In this document: positions 7,431 through 16,484 of the stretch, piece by piece
How positions within the stretch are numbered: the stretch's first letter is position 1
Layout: every line of letters starts with the position of its first letter
Program-made: the position numbers and the translations under genes
From: Bacteroidota bacterium
GTDB taxonomy: Bacteria; Bacteroidota; Bacteroidia; Flavobacteriales; Weeksellaceae
NCBI GenBank assembly: GCA_023394415.1
Contig: JAEXAR010000040.1
Location: 1 to 64,000 of the forward strand
Direction of reading: 5' to 3'
Length of the DNA stretch: 64,000 bases
The notes under the pieces: generated by a model
What the model saw: only the letters and a program-made list of their open reading frames with translations
What the model was told of the DNA's origin: nothing
Databases searched by the model: none

Positions 7431-8606
7431 ATGCAAAAAGAATTCTTTCAATATCAAGCCCAAACCACAAAATTTGCTGCCGGTTTCGAAGTAGAAAAAG
7501 CAGAAGGAAGCTATATCTACGGTACTGATGGTAAAAAATATCTAGATTTAGTAGCCGGGGTTTCTGCCAATACATTAGGGCACTCTCATCCCAAAGTTGT
7601 TTCTGCAATTAAAAAACAGGCAGAAAAATACCTGCACGTGATGGTTTACGGTGAATATGCACAGGAAATGCCTGTAAAGCTTTGCCAACTTTTAGCCGAA
7701 GCAACTCCCGAACCTTTGGAGGTAACATATCTTGTCAATTCTGGTGCAGAAGCCATTGACGGAAGTTTGAAGTTAGCAAAACGATACACCGGAAGAGAAG
7801 AAATTATCTCTTTCAAAAACTCTTATCACGGTAATACACACGGTGCACTTTCGGTTTCGGGGAATGAATATCACAAACGGGAGTTCCGTCCGTTACTACC
7901 TTTGGTGAATTTTATTGAATTCAATTCCGAAAAAGAACTAGAAAAAATTACTGAAAAAACAGCTTGTGTTATTCTTGAAACCATTCAAGGAGCAGCAGGA
8001 TTTTTAGTTCCTGAAAATGATTATCTCAAAAAATTGAAAAGAAGATGCGAAGAAGTTGGAGCACTCTTAATTCTTGATGAAATTCAGCCCGGATTCGGAC
8101 GCACCGGAAAACTTTTTGCGTTTCAACATTACGGCATTGTTCCGGATATTTTGGTGATGGGCAAAGGAATGGGTGGAGGTGTTCCTGTTGGTGCTTTTAT
8201 GAGTTCCAAAGAAATTATGGAAACGCTTTCTCATTCGCCTAAATTGGGACATATCACCACGTTTGGCGGTAATCCTTTAATTGCTGCCGCAAGTTATGCC
8301 ACACTGAAAGAAGTTCTGGAAACTAGTTTGATGAATGAGATTGATGAAAAAGAAAAACTGTTCAGAGAACTTTTGGTTCATCCAAAAATTAAAAATATCA
8401 ATGGTAGAGGCTTGATGCTTGCTGTAAATCTTGGCTTGCCTGAATATACTTTGGATGTTGCAAAACGATGTATGGAAAAGGGTTTAATCGTATTCTGGCA
8501 ACTTTACCGAAATGAATATTTGAGGATTTCACCACCACTTACCATCAGCAAATCAGAAATTGAAGAAGGTTGTAAAATCATCTTGGAAACTCTGGATGAA
8601 AATTGA
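7431..8606 (+). CDS. Class III PLP-dependent aminotransferase
   Basis: 391 residues, the usual length for the acetylornithine/ornithine aminotransferase group. It shows the cofactor-binding NSGAEAIDGSLKLAKRYTGR near residue 105, the ILDEIQPGFGRTGKLFAFQ motif near 215-233, and the PLP-binding lysine in VMGKGMGGGVP near 245. The substrate cannot be fixed from sequence; in flavobacteria such stand-alone copies are usually labelled only aspartate aminotransferase family. No arginine-biosynthesis genes are adjacent, so argD is not assigned. The ATG directly follows an AT-rich leader. Confidence 0.9.
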   Translation: MQKEFFQYQAQTTKFAAGFEVEKAEGSYIYGTDGKKYLDLVAGVSANTLGHSHPKVVSAIKKQAEKYLHVMVYGEYAQEMPVKLCQLLAEATPEPLEVTYLVNSGAEAIDGSLKLAKRYTGREEIISFKNSYHGNTHGALSVSGNEYHKREFRPLLPLVNFIEFNSEKELEKITEKTACVILETIQGAAGFLVPENDYLKKLKRRCEEVGALLILDEIQPGFGRTGKLFAFQHYGIVPDILVMGKGMGGGVPVGAFMSSKEIMETLSHSPKLGHITTFGGNPLIAAASYATLKEVLETSLMNEIDEKEKLFRELLVHPKIKNINGRGLMLAVNLGLPEYTLDVAKRCMEKGLIVFWQLYRNEYLRISPPLTISKSEIEEGCKIILETLDEN

Positions 8607-8692
8607 TAAAAAACATATAAAATCAATTCTTTTCTATTAGTTTAATATAAAATTAATTTATATATTGCGGCACATTAAGAAAAGAATTTAAT

Positions 8693-9079
8693 ATGGCAAA
8701 ACAAAAGGTGCATTACGAGTTTCCGATGCATTGCCTTTCAGAAATTTTGTACGAATATATGGCTACGGCAGAAGGCCTCTCGGAATGGTTTGCGGAAGAT
8801 GTTGTGGAGAAGGGAGATGATTTCTATTTCAGTTGGGGAGGTGGACCTGCAGAGAAAGCTACCCTCATAAGATACAAGCCTGAGAGTTTTGTGCGTTTCC
8901 GTTGGGAAGAGGATGAGGGAACCAAGAATTTCTTTGAGATGACAATCGTTATTGACGAAATTACAGAGGACCTTTCGCTTAATATCACCGATTTCTGTAA
9001 TCCCGGTGATGAAGAAGAAAACCGTCTTTATTGGGAAAATTTAATCGAAAACCTACAGATAAAACTCGGTGCAGCTTAA
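8693..9079 (+). CDS. START-like (SRPBCC/AHSA1-type) domain protein
   Basis: 128 residues with the pattern of a small ligand-binding START-like fold: the N-terminal helix GLSEWFAEDV, then beta strands FYFSWGGGPAEKATLI and FVRFRWEEDEGTKNFFEM, and a C-terminal helix with YWENLIENLQIKL. The tryptophan/phenylalanine spacing resembles the activator-of-Hsp90 ATPase homologues. The ligand is unknown. It lies just upstream of the aminotransferase-IV-like gene, with a 75-base gap. Confidence 0.8.
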   Translation: MAKQKVHYEFPMHCLSEILYEYMATAEGLSEWFAEDVVEKGDDFYFSWGGGPAEKATLIRYKPESFVRFRWEEDEGTKNFFEMTIVIDEITEDLSLNITDFCNPGDEEENRLYWENLIENLQIKLGAA

Positions 9080-9154
9080 TTTTCCTTTCACTGAAACCAA
9101 TAAACTGATGGACGAGTTATCGTTCATTATTTTTTTATAAATATCACACCCGAT

Positions 9155-9964
9155 ATGGCTTTTGAAAACATCTATACCTCAGAAAATTTTAATCTTAAAA
9201 ACCGTGCTTTTCTTTTTGGTGATGCGGTAAAGGTTTCCTTTTTTGTAAGACATTCACAGCTGATTATGGCTGAAGAATGTTACTTTTATCTGATGGCATC
9301 TATGAGGAAAATGAGGATGAATATTCCGCTTTCTTATACTTTGGATTTTTTTCAGAACCTTTTTAACGAGAATGTACTGGCAAAAGGAGTTTCAGATGGA
9401 ATCATTAATTTTTTGGTCTATAGAAATACTGATGAGCAACCACTTCAAAAATCAGAAATTTCTTTTTGGTTTGATGTGACGGAAGTTGAAGATATTTTGC
9501 AAATCAGAGGCAATTATGAATTGGATTTAATTAAAGAAATCAATGTTAACACCAATCTTTTAAGCAATATCCGCGTTCATAGCCCGGAAAATGTTTATGC
9601 GGAGATTTATGCTAAAGAAAACGATTTAGATGATGTTATCCTTCTCAATCCCAGCAAACGAATTGCACGTTCCATTTTTGGAAATTTGTTATTTCTGGAA
9701 GGCAACATTATTAAAGTTCCGAAGCAGACAGAAGGGGCATACATCTCACCTTTGATGGAGAATTTCATCACTTTCATACATAAAAGTAATCTCGCAGTAA
9801 TAGAACAGGCAGAAATGATTGCTTTTGAAAGTCAAAAAGCAGATGAAATATTGATGATTTCGGATGAAAAAGGAATTTTCTCGGTTAATAAAATCAGGAA
9901 TAAAACCTTTGCTAACGAGAGATTTTCCCAAATGATTCAGCAATGGGCTGAACTTTCCATTTAG
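9155..9964 (+). CDS. Class IV aminotransferase-like protein (possibly inactive)
   Basis: 269 residues with the outline of the fold-type IV PLP enzymes: an N-terminal small domain with NRAFLFGDAVKVSFFVRH, then VILLNPSKRIARSIFGNLLFLEGN, equivalent to the glycine/asparagine cofactor-phosphate strand of branched-chain aminotransferases. Where the catalytic lysine normally stands, about 30 residues before that strand, I read an INVNTNLLSNIRVHSPEN segment with no lysine. If the alignment is right the protein cannot form the internal aldimine and may have a non-catalytic role. The neighbours give no pathway. Confidence 0.7.
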   Translation: MAFENIYTSENFNLKNRAFLFGDAVKVSFFVRHSQLIMAEECYFYLMASMRKMRMNIPLSYTLDFFQNLFNENVLAKGVSDGIINFLVYRNTDEQPLQKSEISFWFDVTEVEDILQIRGNYELDLIKEINVNTNLLSNIRVHSPENVYAEIYAKENDLDDVILLNPSKRIARSIFGNLLFLEGNIIKVPKQTEGAYISPLMENFITFIHKSNLAVIEQAEMIAFESQKADEILMISDEKGIFSVNKIRNKTFANERFSQMIQQWAELSI

Positions 9965-10100
9965 TATTAGCTACTTCACGGTGTACTTGTCGAAGTGACT
10001 CAACTTTAACAAATATCTCAAAATTGACAAATCCGACAAACAACCTTCCATAAGTCATTTGCCGGGTTTTACTCTCTGATGTTTCAGAAAAAATAATTAT

Positions 10101-10694
10101 TTAATTCATATCTAAAAAATCCAGGATTTTTTTTGCTGTTTGGTTTTGCCCGTAAGATTGGGTCATGTATTCGCGATCATCTTTATTATTTAGAAAACCA
10201 AGTTCTACAATCATGGCGGGAGATTTTGATTCTCTTAAAATGTGAAGATTCACATCTTTTACCAAAGCATTGTTGAAACTTGTCGCAAGTTTGTTAGCAA
10301 GCATTTTAGATTGTTCGGCCTTTATATTTTTTTCAGAATAATAGATTTCTACGCCTTTTTTGTCGGTATCCTTATGCTGGTTTTTGTTCATGTGAAGAGA
10401 TATCACAAGGTCGGGATTTATTTTGTTTACAAATTCACTTCGTTCTGAAAGTGAAGGATAATCGTCAGAATCTCTAGTAAGGATAATTTCTAAATCAGAA
10501 TTTTTGTTCAGCTGTTTAATTTTGGTAGCAACTGCCAGTACAATATCTTTTTCTAAATGATCGTCATACATTGCGCCTTTGTCGTTTCCGCCGTGTCCTG
10601 CATCTATAACAATTATTTTTTTGTCCTTATTAAAAGACATTACGATTAATAAAATGGAAAAAATAAGGGCTGTTGTTTTTAGAAAAACCTTCAT
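10101..10694 (-). CDS. N-acetylmuramoyl-L-alanine amidase (Amidase_3)
   Basis: This enzyme cleaves the amide bond between muramic acid and the peptide stem in peptidoglycan. It has 197 residues with an N-terminal signal/anchor (residues 5-20). The Amidase_3 zinc motifs are all there: DAGHGG with His34, a Glu48 in HLEKDIV, SLHMN with the second histidine, and MIVELGFLNN with the catalytic glutamate. It is a single-domain form without LysM or AMIN modules, so it is probably periplasmic. A stretch of about 200 bases without a recognised gene separates it from yqgE. Confidence 0.93.
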   Translation of the reverse strand: MKVFLKTTALIFSILLIVMSFNKDKKIIVIDAGHGGNDKGAMYDDHLEKDIVLAVATKIKQLNKNSDLEIILTRDSDDYPSLSERSEFVNKINPDLVISLHMNKNQHKDTDKKGVEIYYSEKNIKAEQSKMLANKLATSFNNALVKDVNLHILRESKSPAMIVELGFLNNKDDREYMTQSYGQNQTAKKILDFLDMN

Positions 10695-10902
10695 GGATTC
10701 TTTGGGTTTAAGTTTTATCCAAATTAACGAAGATTATTTCTTAAAATATATTAAAGCATATTTTAAAATTTGTTAAATGTCTTTTAAGCATTTAGTTAAC
10801 AATTTTAAAACATAAGAATTAAACAGTAAATATTTATTTCTATAGAGTTCAAAAGACTTTCCGAAGTTTTGGAATTGATGAAGCGAGCACCCAAATATTT
10901 AT

Positions 10903-11451
10903 TTAATTCATTGAAACATCTTCAGGTGCATTAGCCCAAAGTAAAAACTCACCGCCGAGATTTTGCATAATTTTTTTCCAAAGACTTTGGTCATTTGGTA
11001 ATGTATAATCCAGATTGTAAACATCAACCACGGTCCAAAATTTCCTGCTGATTTCATTTTCAAGCTGTTGCGCAGCCCAACCTGAATATCCAGAGAAGAC
11101 TTTAATGTCTGAAGGACTTAATCTTTGTTCAAAAATTTCACTTACAATAGTTTGCACATCCTCAGTGAGATAAAATTCATCATTAATTTCAATAAAAAAT
11201 TCATTCACGGGTTTACCTTTTACAATGAAGAAAATTTTGTCATTTTCAACAGGTCCGCCTTCATAAACGTCAACTTTAAATCCAAAAATTTCTTTTAAAC
11301 TGCTGCTAACGTCTTTATTTTTTTTGTTTAAAATCAATCCAAAAGCACCATTCTCATTATGATCCACCATCAAAACCACTGAACGGGAAAAAATGTCGCC
11401 GGAAACATCGGGTGTGGAAATTAATATTTTACCTTTGTAAGAATAATTCAT
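10903..11451 (-). CDS. yqgE: YqgE/AlgH family protein
   Basis: 182 residues. The family signature is clear: KGKILISTPDVSGDIFSRSVVLMVDHNENGAFGLILNK at the start and SGYSGWAAQQLENEI near residue 130. The biochemical role of the family is not known. An in-frame TTG lies six bases further upstream, but the ATG at 11451 is preferred. It diverges from pdxH with 19 bases between the two starts. Confidence 0.9.
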   Translation of the reverse strand: MNYSYKGKILISTPDVSGDIFSRSVVLMVDHNENGAFGLILNKKNKDVSSSLKEIFGFKVDVYEGGPVENDKIFFIVKGKPVNEFFIEINDEFYLTEDVQTIVSEIFEQRLSPSDIKVFSGYSGWAAQQLENEISRKFWTVVDVYNLDYTLPNDQSLWKKIMQNLGGEFLLWANAPEDVSMN

Positions 11452-11454
11452 ACT

Positions 11455-11462
11455 CAAATGTA
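11455..11462 (-). promoter_or_regulatory. Candidate yqgE -7 element, leaderless arrangement
   Basis: On the minus strand TACATTTG ends three bases before the yqgE ATG. With the usual start about four bases after the final G, transcription would begin at the A of the ATG. Confidence 0.35.
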
Positions 11463-11470
11463 AAAAAAAT

Positions 11471-12115
11471 ATGGAAAACCTTCACGACAAGAGGAAAGTT
11501 TATGATAAATCTCAATTGTTGGAAACTGAAGTAAAAGAAAATCCGATGGAGCAGTTCCGCGATTGGTTTCTACATGCAGAAGAAGCATCCAATATTTCTG
11601 AACCTAATGCAATGGCCATTTCTACATTAGAAGATGATGGTTGTCCCAGAACTAGAATGGTTTTGCTAAAAGCTTATACTTGGGAAGGTTTTATTTTTTA
11701 CACCAATTACGATAGCCGCAAAGGAAAGGCGATCGAAAACAATCATAAGGCATGTCTGCACTTTTTCTGGCCTCCGTTAGAAAGACAGGTGATTATAAAG
11801 GCCAAACTTGAAAGATTGCCCGATAATCTAAGTGACGGCTATTTTTCTGAAAGACCAAAGGGAAGTCAGCTTGGAGCATTAGTATCCCCACAAAGTAAGG
11901 TTATTCCCAATCGAGAATTTTTAGAAAATAAATTGGCAGAATTGGAGATGGAGTATAAGGATAAAGAAGTTCCAAGACCTGAAAACTGGGGAGGTTACCT
12001 TGCAAAGCCTTATGAAATTGAGTTTTGGCAAGGCAGACCAAACCGTCTTCACGATAGAATTATATATGAAATTACTGACGATTTCGAATGGAAGATCTCA
12101 CGATTGGCACCATAA
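11471..12115 (+). CDS. pdxH: Pyridoxamine 5'-phosphate oxidase
   Basis: This FMN enzyme oxidises pyridoxine or pyridoxamine 5'-phosphate to pyridoxal 5'-phosphate, the cofactor of the several aminotransferases in this window. 214 residues, standard length. Diagnostic stretches are PNAMAISTLEDDGCPRTRMVLLK, FYTNYDSRKGKAI (FMN phosphate binding), FFWPPLERQVII, GYFSERPKGSQLGALVSPQS and the C-terminal FWQGRPNRLHDRI with WKISRLAP. Confidence 0.97.
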   Translation: MENLHDKRKVYDKSQLLETEVKENPMEQFRDWFLHAEEASNISEPNAMAISTLEDDGCPRTRMVLLKAYTWEGFIFYTNYDSRKGKAIENNHKACLHFFWPPLERQVIIKAKLERLPDNLSDGYFSERPKGSQLGALVSPQSKVIPNREFLENKLAELEMEYKDKEVPRPENWGGYLAKPYEIEFWQGRPNRLHDRIIYEITDDFEWKISRLAP

Positions 12116-12117
12116 AA

Positions 12118-12139
12118 AAATCCCGCAATTGCGGGATTT
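12118..12139. terminator. Bidirectional terminator between pdxH and hup
   Basis: A perfect 22-base palindrome (AAATCCCGCAA and its complement) flanked by A and T runs. It serves the converging pdxH and hup genes. Confidence 0.85.
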
Positions 12140-12161
12140 ACATTTCTTAAATCTTTTCAGA

Positions 12162-12452
12162 TTATTTTTTCTTTGCACCAGATACTGCGTTAGCCAAATC
12201 AGCACCAGCTTTGAATTTAGCAACTTTTTTAGCAGCAATTTTAATTGGTTTTTTCGTAGCAGGGTTGATACCTTGTCTTGCAGCTCTTTCAGCAACTGAA
12301 AAAGTTCCGAAACCTACTAAAGATACTTTACCATCTTTTTTCTTAAGTGTAGATTGTACGTTAGACATAAAAGATTCTAGAGCAGCTTTAGCAGCAACTT
12401 TAGTAATTCCGGCATCCTTTGCCATTGCGTCGATTAATTCAGACTTGTTCAT
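12162..12452 (-). CDS. hup: HU-family nucleoid DNA-binding protein
   Basis: 96 residues of the bacterial HU/IHF family: MNKSELIDAMAKDAGITK at the start, VSLVGFGTFSV, and the beta-arm AARQGINPATKKPIKI. It bends and compacts DNA as a dimer. A clear promoter lies about 30 bases upstream of the ATG. Confidence 0.95.
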   Translation of the reverse strand: MNKSELIDAMAKDAGITKVAAKAALESFMSNVQSTLKKKDGKVSLVGFGTFSVAERAARQGINPATKKPIKIAAKKVAKFKAGADLANAVSGAKKK

Positions 12453-12484
12453 AATTATTACTATTTAAAGTTAGTTATTTAAGG

Positions 12485-12515
12485 CAAATATAATACTATT
12501 TTCAAATTGTGCAAA
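12485..12515 (-). promoter_or_regulatory. hup promoter
   Basis: Reading leftward, TTTG (12512-12515) is followed after exactly 19 bases by TATATTTG (12485-12492), a textbook Bacteroidetes promoter. The leader before the hup ATG is about 29 bases. Confidence 0.75.
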
Positions 12516-12838
12516 TCTTTTTCACATCTTTAATGAAAATTGTACTGTTTTTTATGCTATGATAGAAAATTGATAATTAATCTTTTTACCAAAAATCAGC
12601 GATATAAACATCTAAAATTGTGCCAAGTGCCTTTGAATATTAGGTTTTTAAATATCTGTTTAAAAATATATTTGAATTATGAATTTCGGAATTTTGTGCT
12701 AAATTATTACATATTGTAAGTTATGTTTGTTTATTTCATAAAAATGCTTTCTTTTTGATGGTTTTTAACTAATTAGGAGAAATTTACGCACTTAACCTTT
12801 GTATAAGTTTTGTTAATGTTATATTCAAATTTTTATAA

Positions 12839-12846
12839 TAAATTTG
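12839..12846 (+). promoter_or_regulatory. Candidate panD -7 element, possibly leaderless
   Basis: TAAATTTG ends six bases before the panD ATG, so transcription would start at or within about two bases of the start codon. No well-spaced -33 element is seen. Confidence 0.45.
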
Positions 12847-12851
12847 TCACT

Positions 12852-13202
12852 ATGTTAATTGAAGTTTTTAAGTCTAAAATTCACAGGGTTAGGGTTACAG
12901 AATCCGACCTTAACTATATAGGAAGCATCACTATTGATGAAGATTTGCTCGAAGCTTCGGGAATTGTAGTAGGTGAGCGTGTATATATTGTAAATGTAAA
13001 CAATGGTGAACGTTTCGATACCTATACCATAAAAGGAAAAAGAAAATCTGGAGAAATTTGCTTGAATGGTCCTGCTGCAAGAAAAGTGCAAAAAGGCGAT
13101 ATTATCATTATTATTTCGTATGCACAAATGACACCTGAAGAAGCAAAAACCTTCCAGCCAAAAATTATTTTTCCCGACGAGAAAACCAATCTCTTAACTT
13201 AA
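12852..13202 (+). CDS. panD: Aspartate 1-decarboxylase
   Basis: This enzyme makes beta-alanine from aspartate for pantothenate and coenzyme A. 116 residues. The proenzyme self-cleaves between Gly24 and Ser25 (YIGSITID) to create the pyruvoyl group, and both residues are present. Other family features are KSKIHRVRVT, NGERFDTYTI and LNGPAARKVQKGDIIIIISYAQM. An upstream in-frame start at 12810 would add an unconserved leader and lies above the promoter element, so the ATG at 12852 is used. Confidence 0.95.
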   Translation: MLIEVFKSKIHRVRVTESDLNYIGSITIDEDLLEASGIVVGERVYIVNVNNGERFDTYTIKGKRKSGEICLNGPAARKVQKGDIIIIISYAQMTPEEAKTFQPKIIFPDEKTNLLT

Positions 13203-13215
13203 ATTTTCTAAAGTT

Positions 13216-14262
13216 TTGGAACATCAGAAGAAAACAAAACCGGTAAAAACATTTATCACCATAGCCATCTCTATAGCAGTGGCTGTTTTTTTTATGTGGT
13301 TGGCATTCAGGGGTTTAGATTTTGGAAAAATAAAAGGATATTTTGCTAAAGCCAATTATTTCTGGGTAGCTGCAGCTGCGGCTTTTGGTATTTTAGCATA
13401 TTGGTTTCGTGCCATTCGTTGGAATTTACTTTTGGAACCAATGGGTTATAAAATTTCAAATTCTAATGCACTTTGGACGATTTCTTTCGGTTATTTAATG
13501 AATCTTACCATACCGAGAAGCGGAGAATTAGCACGCTCTACAGCATTATACGGCGTTGAAAAAGTTCCTGTAGATAAGTCCTTCGGAACCATTATTCTTG
13601 AAAGAGTTGTGGATCTAATCTGCATGATTGGATTTCTCGGTTTAACATTAATGTTTAAGTATGATGCTATTGCAGCGTTTTATCGTTTTGCAACCGAGCA
13701 AAAACAAGGTTCTGAAGAAAGTTCTTCAAATTGGATTTGGTTGATTTTAGGAGCAGGAGCAATGGGTGGAGTTCTTTTTTTTGCACTAAGAAAATCTTTG
13801 GAAAAACTGCCAGTTCTTAGTAATATTTATAAAATTGTCGATGGCCTTTTGCAAGGTATAATGTCAATCTTCAAACTGAAACAACCTGTTAAATTCATCC
13901 TTTACTCTATAGCAATTTGGGTTTGCTATTATCTCGCAGCCTATTTGGTTTGCTTCTCACTTCCTGAAACTTCAAACTTTACTATTGCCGATGGATTTTT
14001 CATCATTGTTGTAGGAACTTTGGGGATGATGGTTCCTGCTTCCGGAGGAATTGGCGCATTTCACTTTGCTTTGAAACTGGGAATTGGCGCATTATTTCTT
14101 TCAATGGGAAAATCTTTCGAGGAAGGTGCAGAAGTGGGTTTAGCTTATGCATTTATCTCCCACACCATGCAGTTGGTAATTATGGCAATAATGGGATTCA
14201 TAGCTGTTCCGATTCTCGCGAAAGCCAGAAATAATGCAGTAAAAAATCAGGAGTATCAATAA
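13216..14262 (+). CDS. Lysylphosphatidylglycerol-synthase-type membrane protein (UPF0104/flippase-like)
   Basis: 348 residues with about eight transmembrane segments. The family pattern shows in FRAIRWNLLLEPMGYKIS, FGYLMNLTIPRSGELARS, ILERVVDLICMIGF and the late MMVPASGGIGAFHFALKLG. It is the membrane part shared with MprF, without a lysyl-transferase domain, so lipid flipping rather than aminoacylation is the more likely role. The start is TTG: no in-frame ATG exists between the upstream stop and residue 27. It begins 13 bases after panD and is probably co-transcribed. Confidence 0.85.
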   Translation: MEHQKKTKPVKTFITIAISIAVAVFFMWLAFRGLDFGKIKGYFAKANYFWVAAAAAFGILAYWFRAIRWNLLLEPMGYKISNSNALWTISFGYLMNLTIPRSGELARSTALYGVEKVPVDKSFGTIILERVVDLICMIGFLGLTLMFKYDAIAAFYRFATEQKQGSEESSSNWIWLILGAGAMGGVLFFALRKSLEKLPVLSNIYKIVDGLLQGIMSIFKLKQPVKFILYSIAIWVCYYLAAYLVCFSLPETSNFTIADGFFIIVVGTLGMMVPASGGIGAFHFALKLGIGALFLSMGKSFEEGAEVGLAYAFISHTMQLVIMAIMGFIAVPILAKARNNAVKNQEYQ

Positions 14263-14334
14263 AAAGAACTTTCCAGCGAATAAACTTTAAAATTTATCGC
14301 TAAATGTGACATTATGCCGAAAGTATTTTAAATT

Positions 14335-16350
14335 TTAAATTGAAAACGCTCGCTTCAATAGGCTTTCTACTTTTGGTTCGCTTCCTCTAAAATTTTTATA
14401 CAATTCCATGGGATCTTTTGTTCCGCCTGATGAAAGTAGAATTTTATATTTAGCCGCGATTTCAGGATTAAAGATGCCGTTTTCTTTAAAATATTGAAAA
14501 GCATCTGCATCTAAAACTTCCGCCCATTTGTAAGAATAATATCCGGCAGAATAACCTCCTTGGAATATATGCGAAAAACTTGGGCTTACTGCGGTTTCCG
14601 GATTGCTTGGATAAAGATTGGTGGCTTTGGTTTCTTCTACTTCAAATGTTTTTACATCGTTAACATTTTCAGGTTTTGTGTGATAAGCCATATCCAAAAG
14701 TCCAAAACCTAATTGTCTTAAGGTTTGGTAACCTTCCATAAAGTTTTTGCTTTCAGAGATTTTCTCCATTTTTTCATTGGGTAAAATTTCTCCTGTCTGA
14801 AAATGCTTAGCAAAGGTTTTCAAAAATTCCGGTTCATAACAATAGTTTTCTAAAAATTGAGATGGCAACTCCACAAAATCCCATTTTACAGAAGTTCCGG
14901 AAAGATTAGGGTACTGAGTATTCGCCAAAATGCCGTGCAAAGCATGCCCAAATTCGTGAAACAAAGTGGTAACCTCCTGAAAAGTCAATAAACTCGGTGT
15001 ATCTTTTGTGGGTTTGCTGAAGTTACAGACTACAGAAATATGAGGACGATTGTTTTTGCCATCTTTTTGGTATTGGCTTTTATAACTTGTCATCCAAGCT
15101 CCTGCACGTTTTCCTTTTCTTGGGTGATAATCGGTATAAAGAAGCGCCTTGTAAACTCCATTTTCAAGAACTTCATAGGTTTTTACTTCAGGATGATATT
15201 TTTGGATGTCATTTCGTTCAGAAAATGTCAAACCAAACAGTTTTTCTGCCAAAATGAAAACAGCTTCTTCTACTTTTTCCAGCTGGAAATAAGGTTTCAG
15301 TTCCTCATCATTCAAATCAAATTTTTGTTTGCGAAGTTTTTCGGCATAATATGCGTGATCCCAACTCTGCATTTCATCGATCCCATCCTCTTTTGCAAGT
15401 TTTTTCAGTTCGTCAATTTCTTTTTGTGCGTAAGGTGAGGCTTTTTCCAACAGTTCATTCAAAAATTTCTGAACTTCTGTTGGTGATTTCGCCATTCGTT
15501 CTTCCAAAACAAATTCTGCATAATTGTCATAGCCTAAAAGTTGGGCTTTCTGATGTCTTAAAGAAATGATTTCTTTAATTAAAGTTTTATTGTCGAAATC
15601 GCCATCAGTGAAAGATTTTTTACCGTTTGCAATGGCAAGTTCCTTTCTTAAGTCCCGATTTTCGGCATACGTCATTGCAGGAAGGTAGCTGGGATATTGA
15701 AGTGTAATCACATAGCCTTCCAAATCTCTTTCTTTTGCATCTTCAGCATATTGATTCAGAATAGCTTCGGGTATGCCTGTCAATTCATTTTTATCAACAA
15801 TATGTTTGTAATAAGCATTTGTAGAAGCCAAAACATTCTGCCCAAACTGAAGGGATTTAACCGAGAGATCCATATTCAGTTTCTCAAGTGTCTTTTTATC
15901 TTCGTCATTCAAAAGGGCGCCACTTCTTACAAATCCTTTATAGGTTTCCTTCAGAAGCATCTGTTGCTCTTCATTTAATTGGTATTGATCCTTTTCATCA
16001 AACACTTTTTTTATTCTTTCAAACAGTTTTGTGTTTTGCGAAATTTTGGATGAAAATTCAGTAAGAATGGGTGATACTTCCTGTGCAATTTTCTGTATTT
16101 CATCATTGGTTTCAGCAGAATTTAAATTGAAGAAAATATTAGAAACTACATCCAATTTCTCTCCGGAGTAAGCCAAGGCTTCAATGGTGTTTTCGAAGGT
16201 TGGTTTTTCAGGATTTTCTGCAATATGATCAATTTCCTGCTCTGATAATGAAATTAATTCCTTAAAAGCAGGTAAAAAATCAGCTTCATTTATTTCGTTA
16301 AAAGGAGGGGTATTATATTGTGTATTAAATTGTTGGGTAAGTATATTCAT
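14335..16350 (-). CDS. M3-family metallopeptidase (oligopeptidase A / Dcp type)
   Basis: 671 residues, the full length for the thimet-oligopeptidase family, which trims short peptides in the cytoplasm or periplasm. The zinc site HEFGHALHG is near residue 465 and the downstream glutamate lies in FVELPSQFLENYCYEP. The C-terminus keeps the family's GGYSAGYYSYKWAEVLDADAF and FRGSEPKVESLL. No signal peptide is obvious, which favours a cytoplasmic role. Confidence 0.93.
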   Translation of the reverse strand: MNILTQQFNTQYNTPPFNEINEADFLPAFKELISLSEQEIDHIAENPEKPTFENTIEALAYSGEKLDVVSNIFFNLNSAETNDEIQKIAQEVSPILTEFSSKISQNTKLFERIKKVFDEKDQYQLNEEQQMLLKETYKGFVRSGALLNDEDKKTLEKLNMDLSVKSLQFGQNVLASTNAYYKHIVDKNELTGIPEAILNQYAEDAKERDLEGYVITLQYPSYLPAMTYAENRDLRKELAIANGKKSFTDGDFDNKTLIKEIISLRHQKAQLLGYDNYAEFVLEERMAKSPTEVQKFLNELLEKASPYAQKEIDELKKLAKEDGIDEMQSWDHAYYAEKLRKQKFDLNDEELKPYFQLEKVEEAVFILAEKLFGLTFSERNDIQKYHPEVKTYEVLENGVYKALLYTDYHPRKGKRAGAWMTSYKSQYQKDGKNNRPHISVVCNFSKPTKDTPSLLTFQEVTTLFHEFGHALHGILANTQYPNLSGTSVKWDFVELPSQFLENYCYEPEFLKTFAKHFQTGEILPNEKMEKISESKNFMEGYQTLRQLGFGLLDMAYHTKPENVNDVKTFEVEETKATNLYPSNPETAVSPSFSHIFQGGYSAGYYSYKWAEVLDADAFQYFKENGIFNPEIAAKYKILLSSGGTKDPMELYKNFRGSEPKVESLLKRAFSI

Positions 16351-16484
16351 AAAAAAATTAACTGAATTTTAGTTTTGTCTTTATTTACCACTAAGTTACA
16401 ATTTTTGTTCCTAATCTAATTTTGTACTAAAATTACTTCCGAAACTCATAAATTAATTATTTTAGCAGACTGATAACCGAAAAA

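Larger units (their letters stand above)
12453..12851. other. Gene-free spacer between hup and panD
   Basis: About 400 bases, very AT-rich. It holds the hup promoter on the minus strand at its left end and the panD -7 element at its right end. An isolated TATATTTG at 12667-12674 has no -33 partner. No ORF or folded RNA stands out by eye. Confidence 0.5.

Noticed and set aside
12667..12674. TATATTTG in the hup-panD spacer as promoter of a small RNA
   Set aside because: No -33 partner at a usable distance and no terminator downstream before panD.
14275..14301. Imperfect hairpin between the UPF0104-type gene and the M3 peptidase gene
   Set aside because: A bulged nine-base AT-rich stem without a T-run; too weak to call a terminator.
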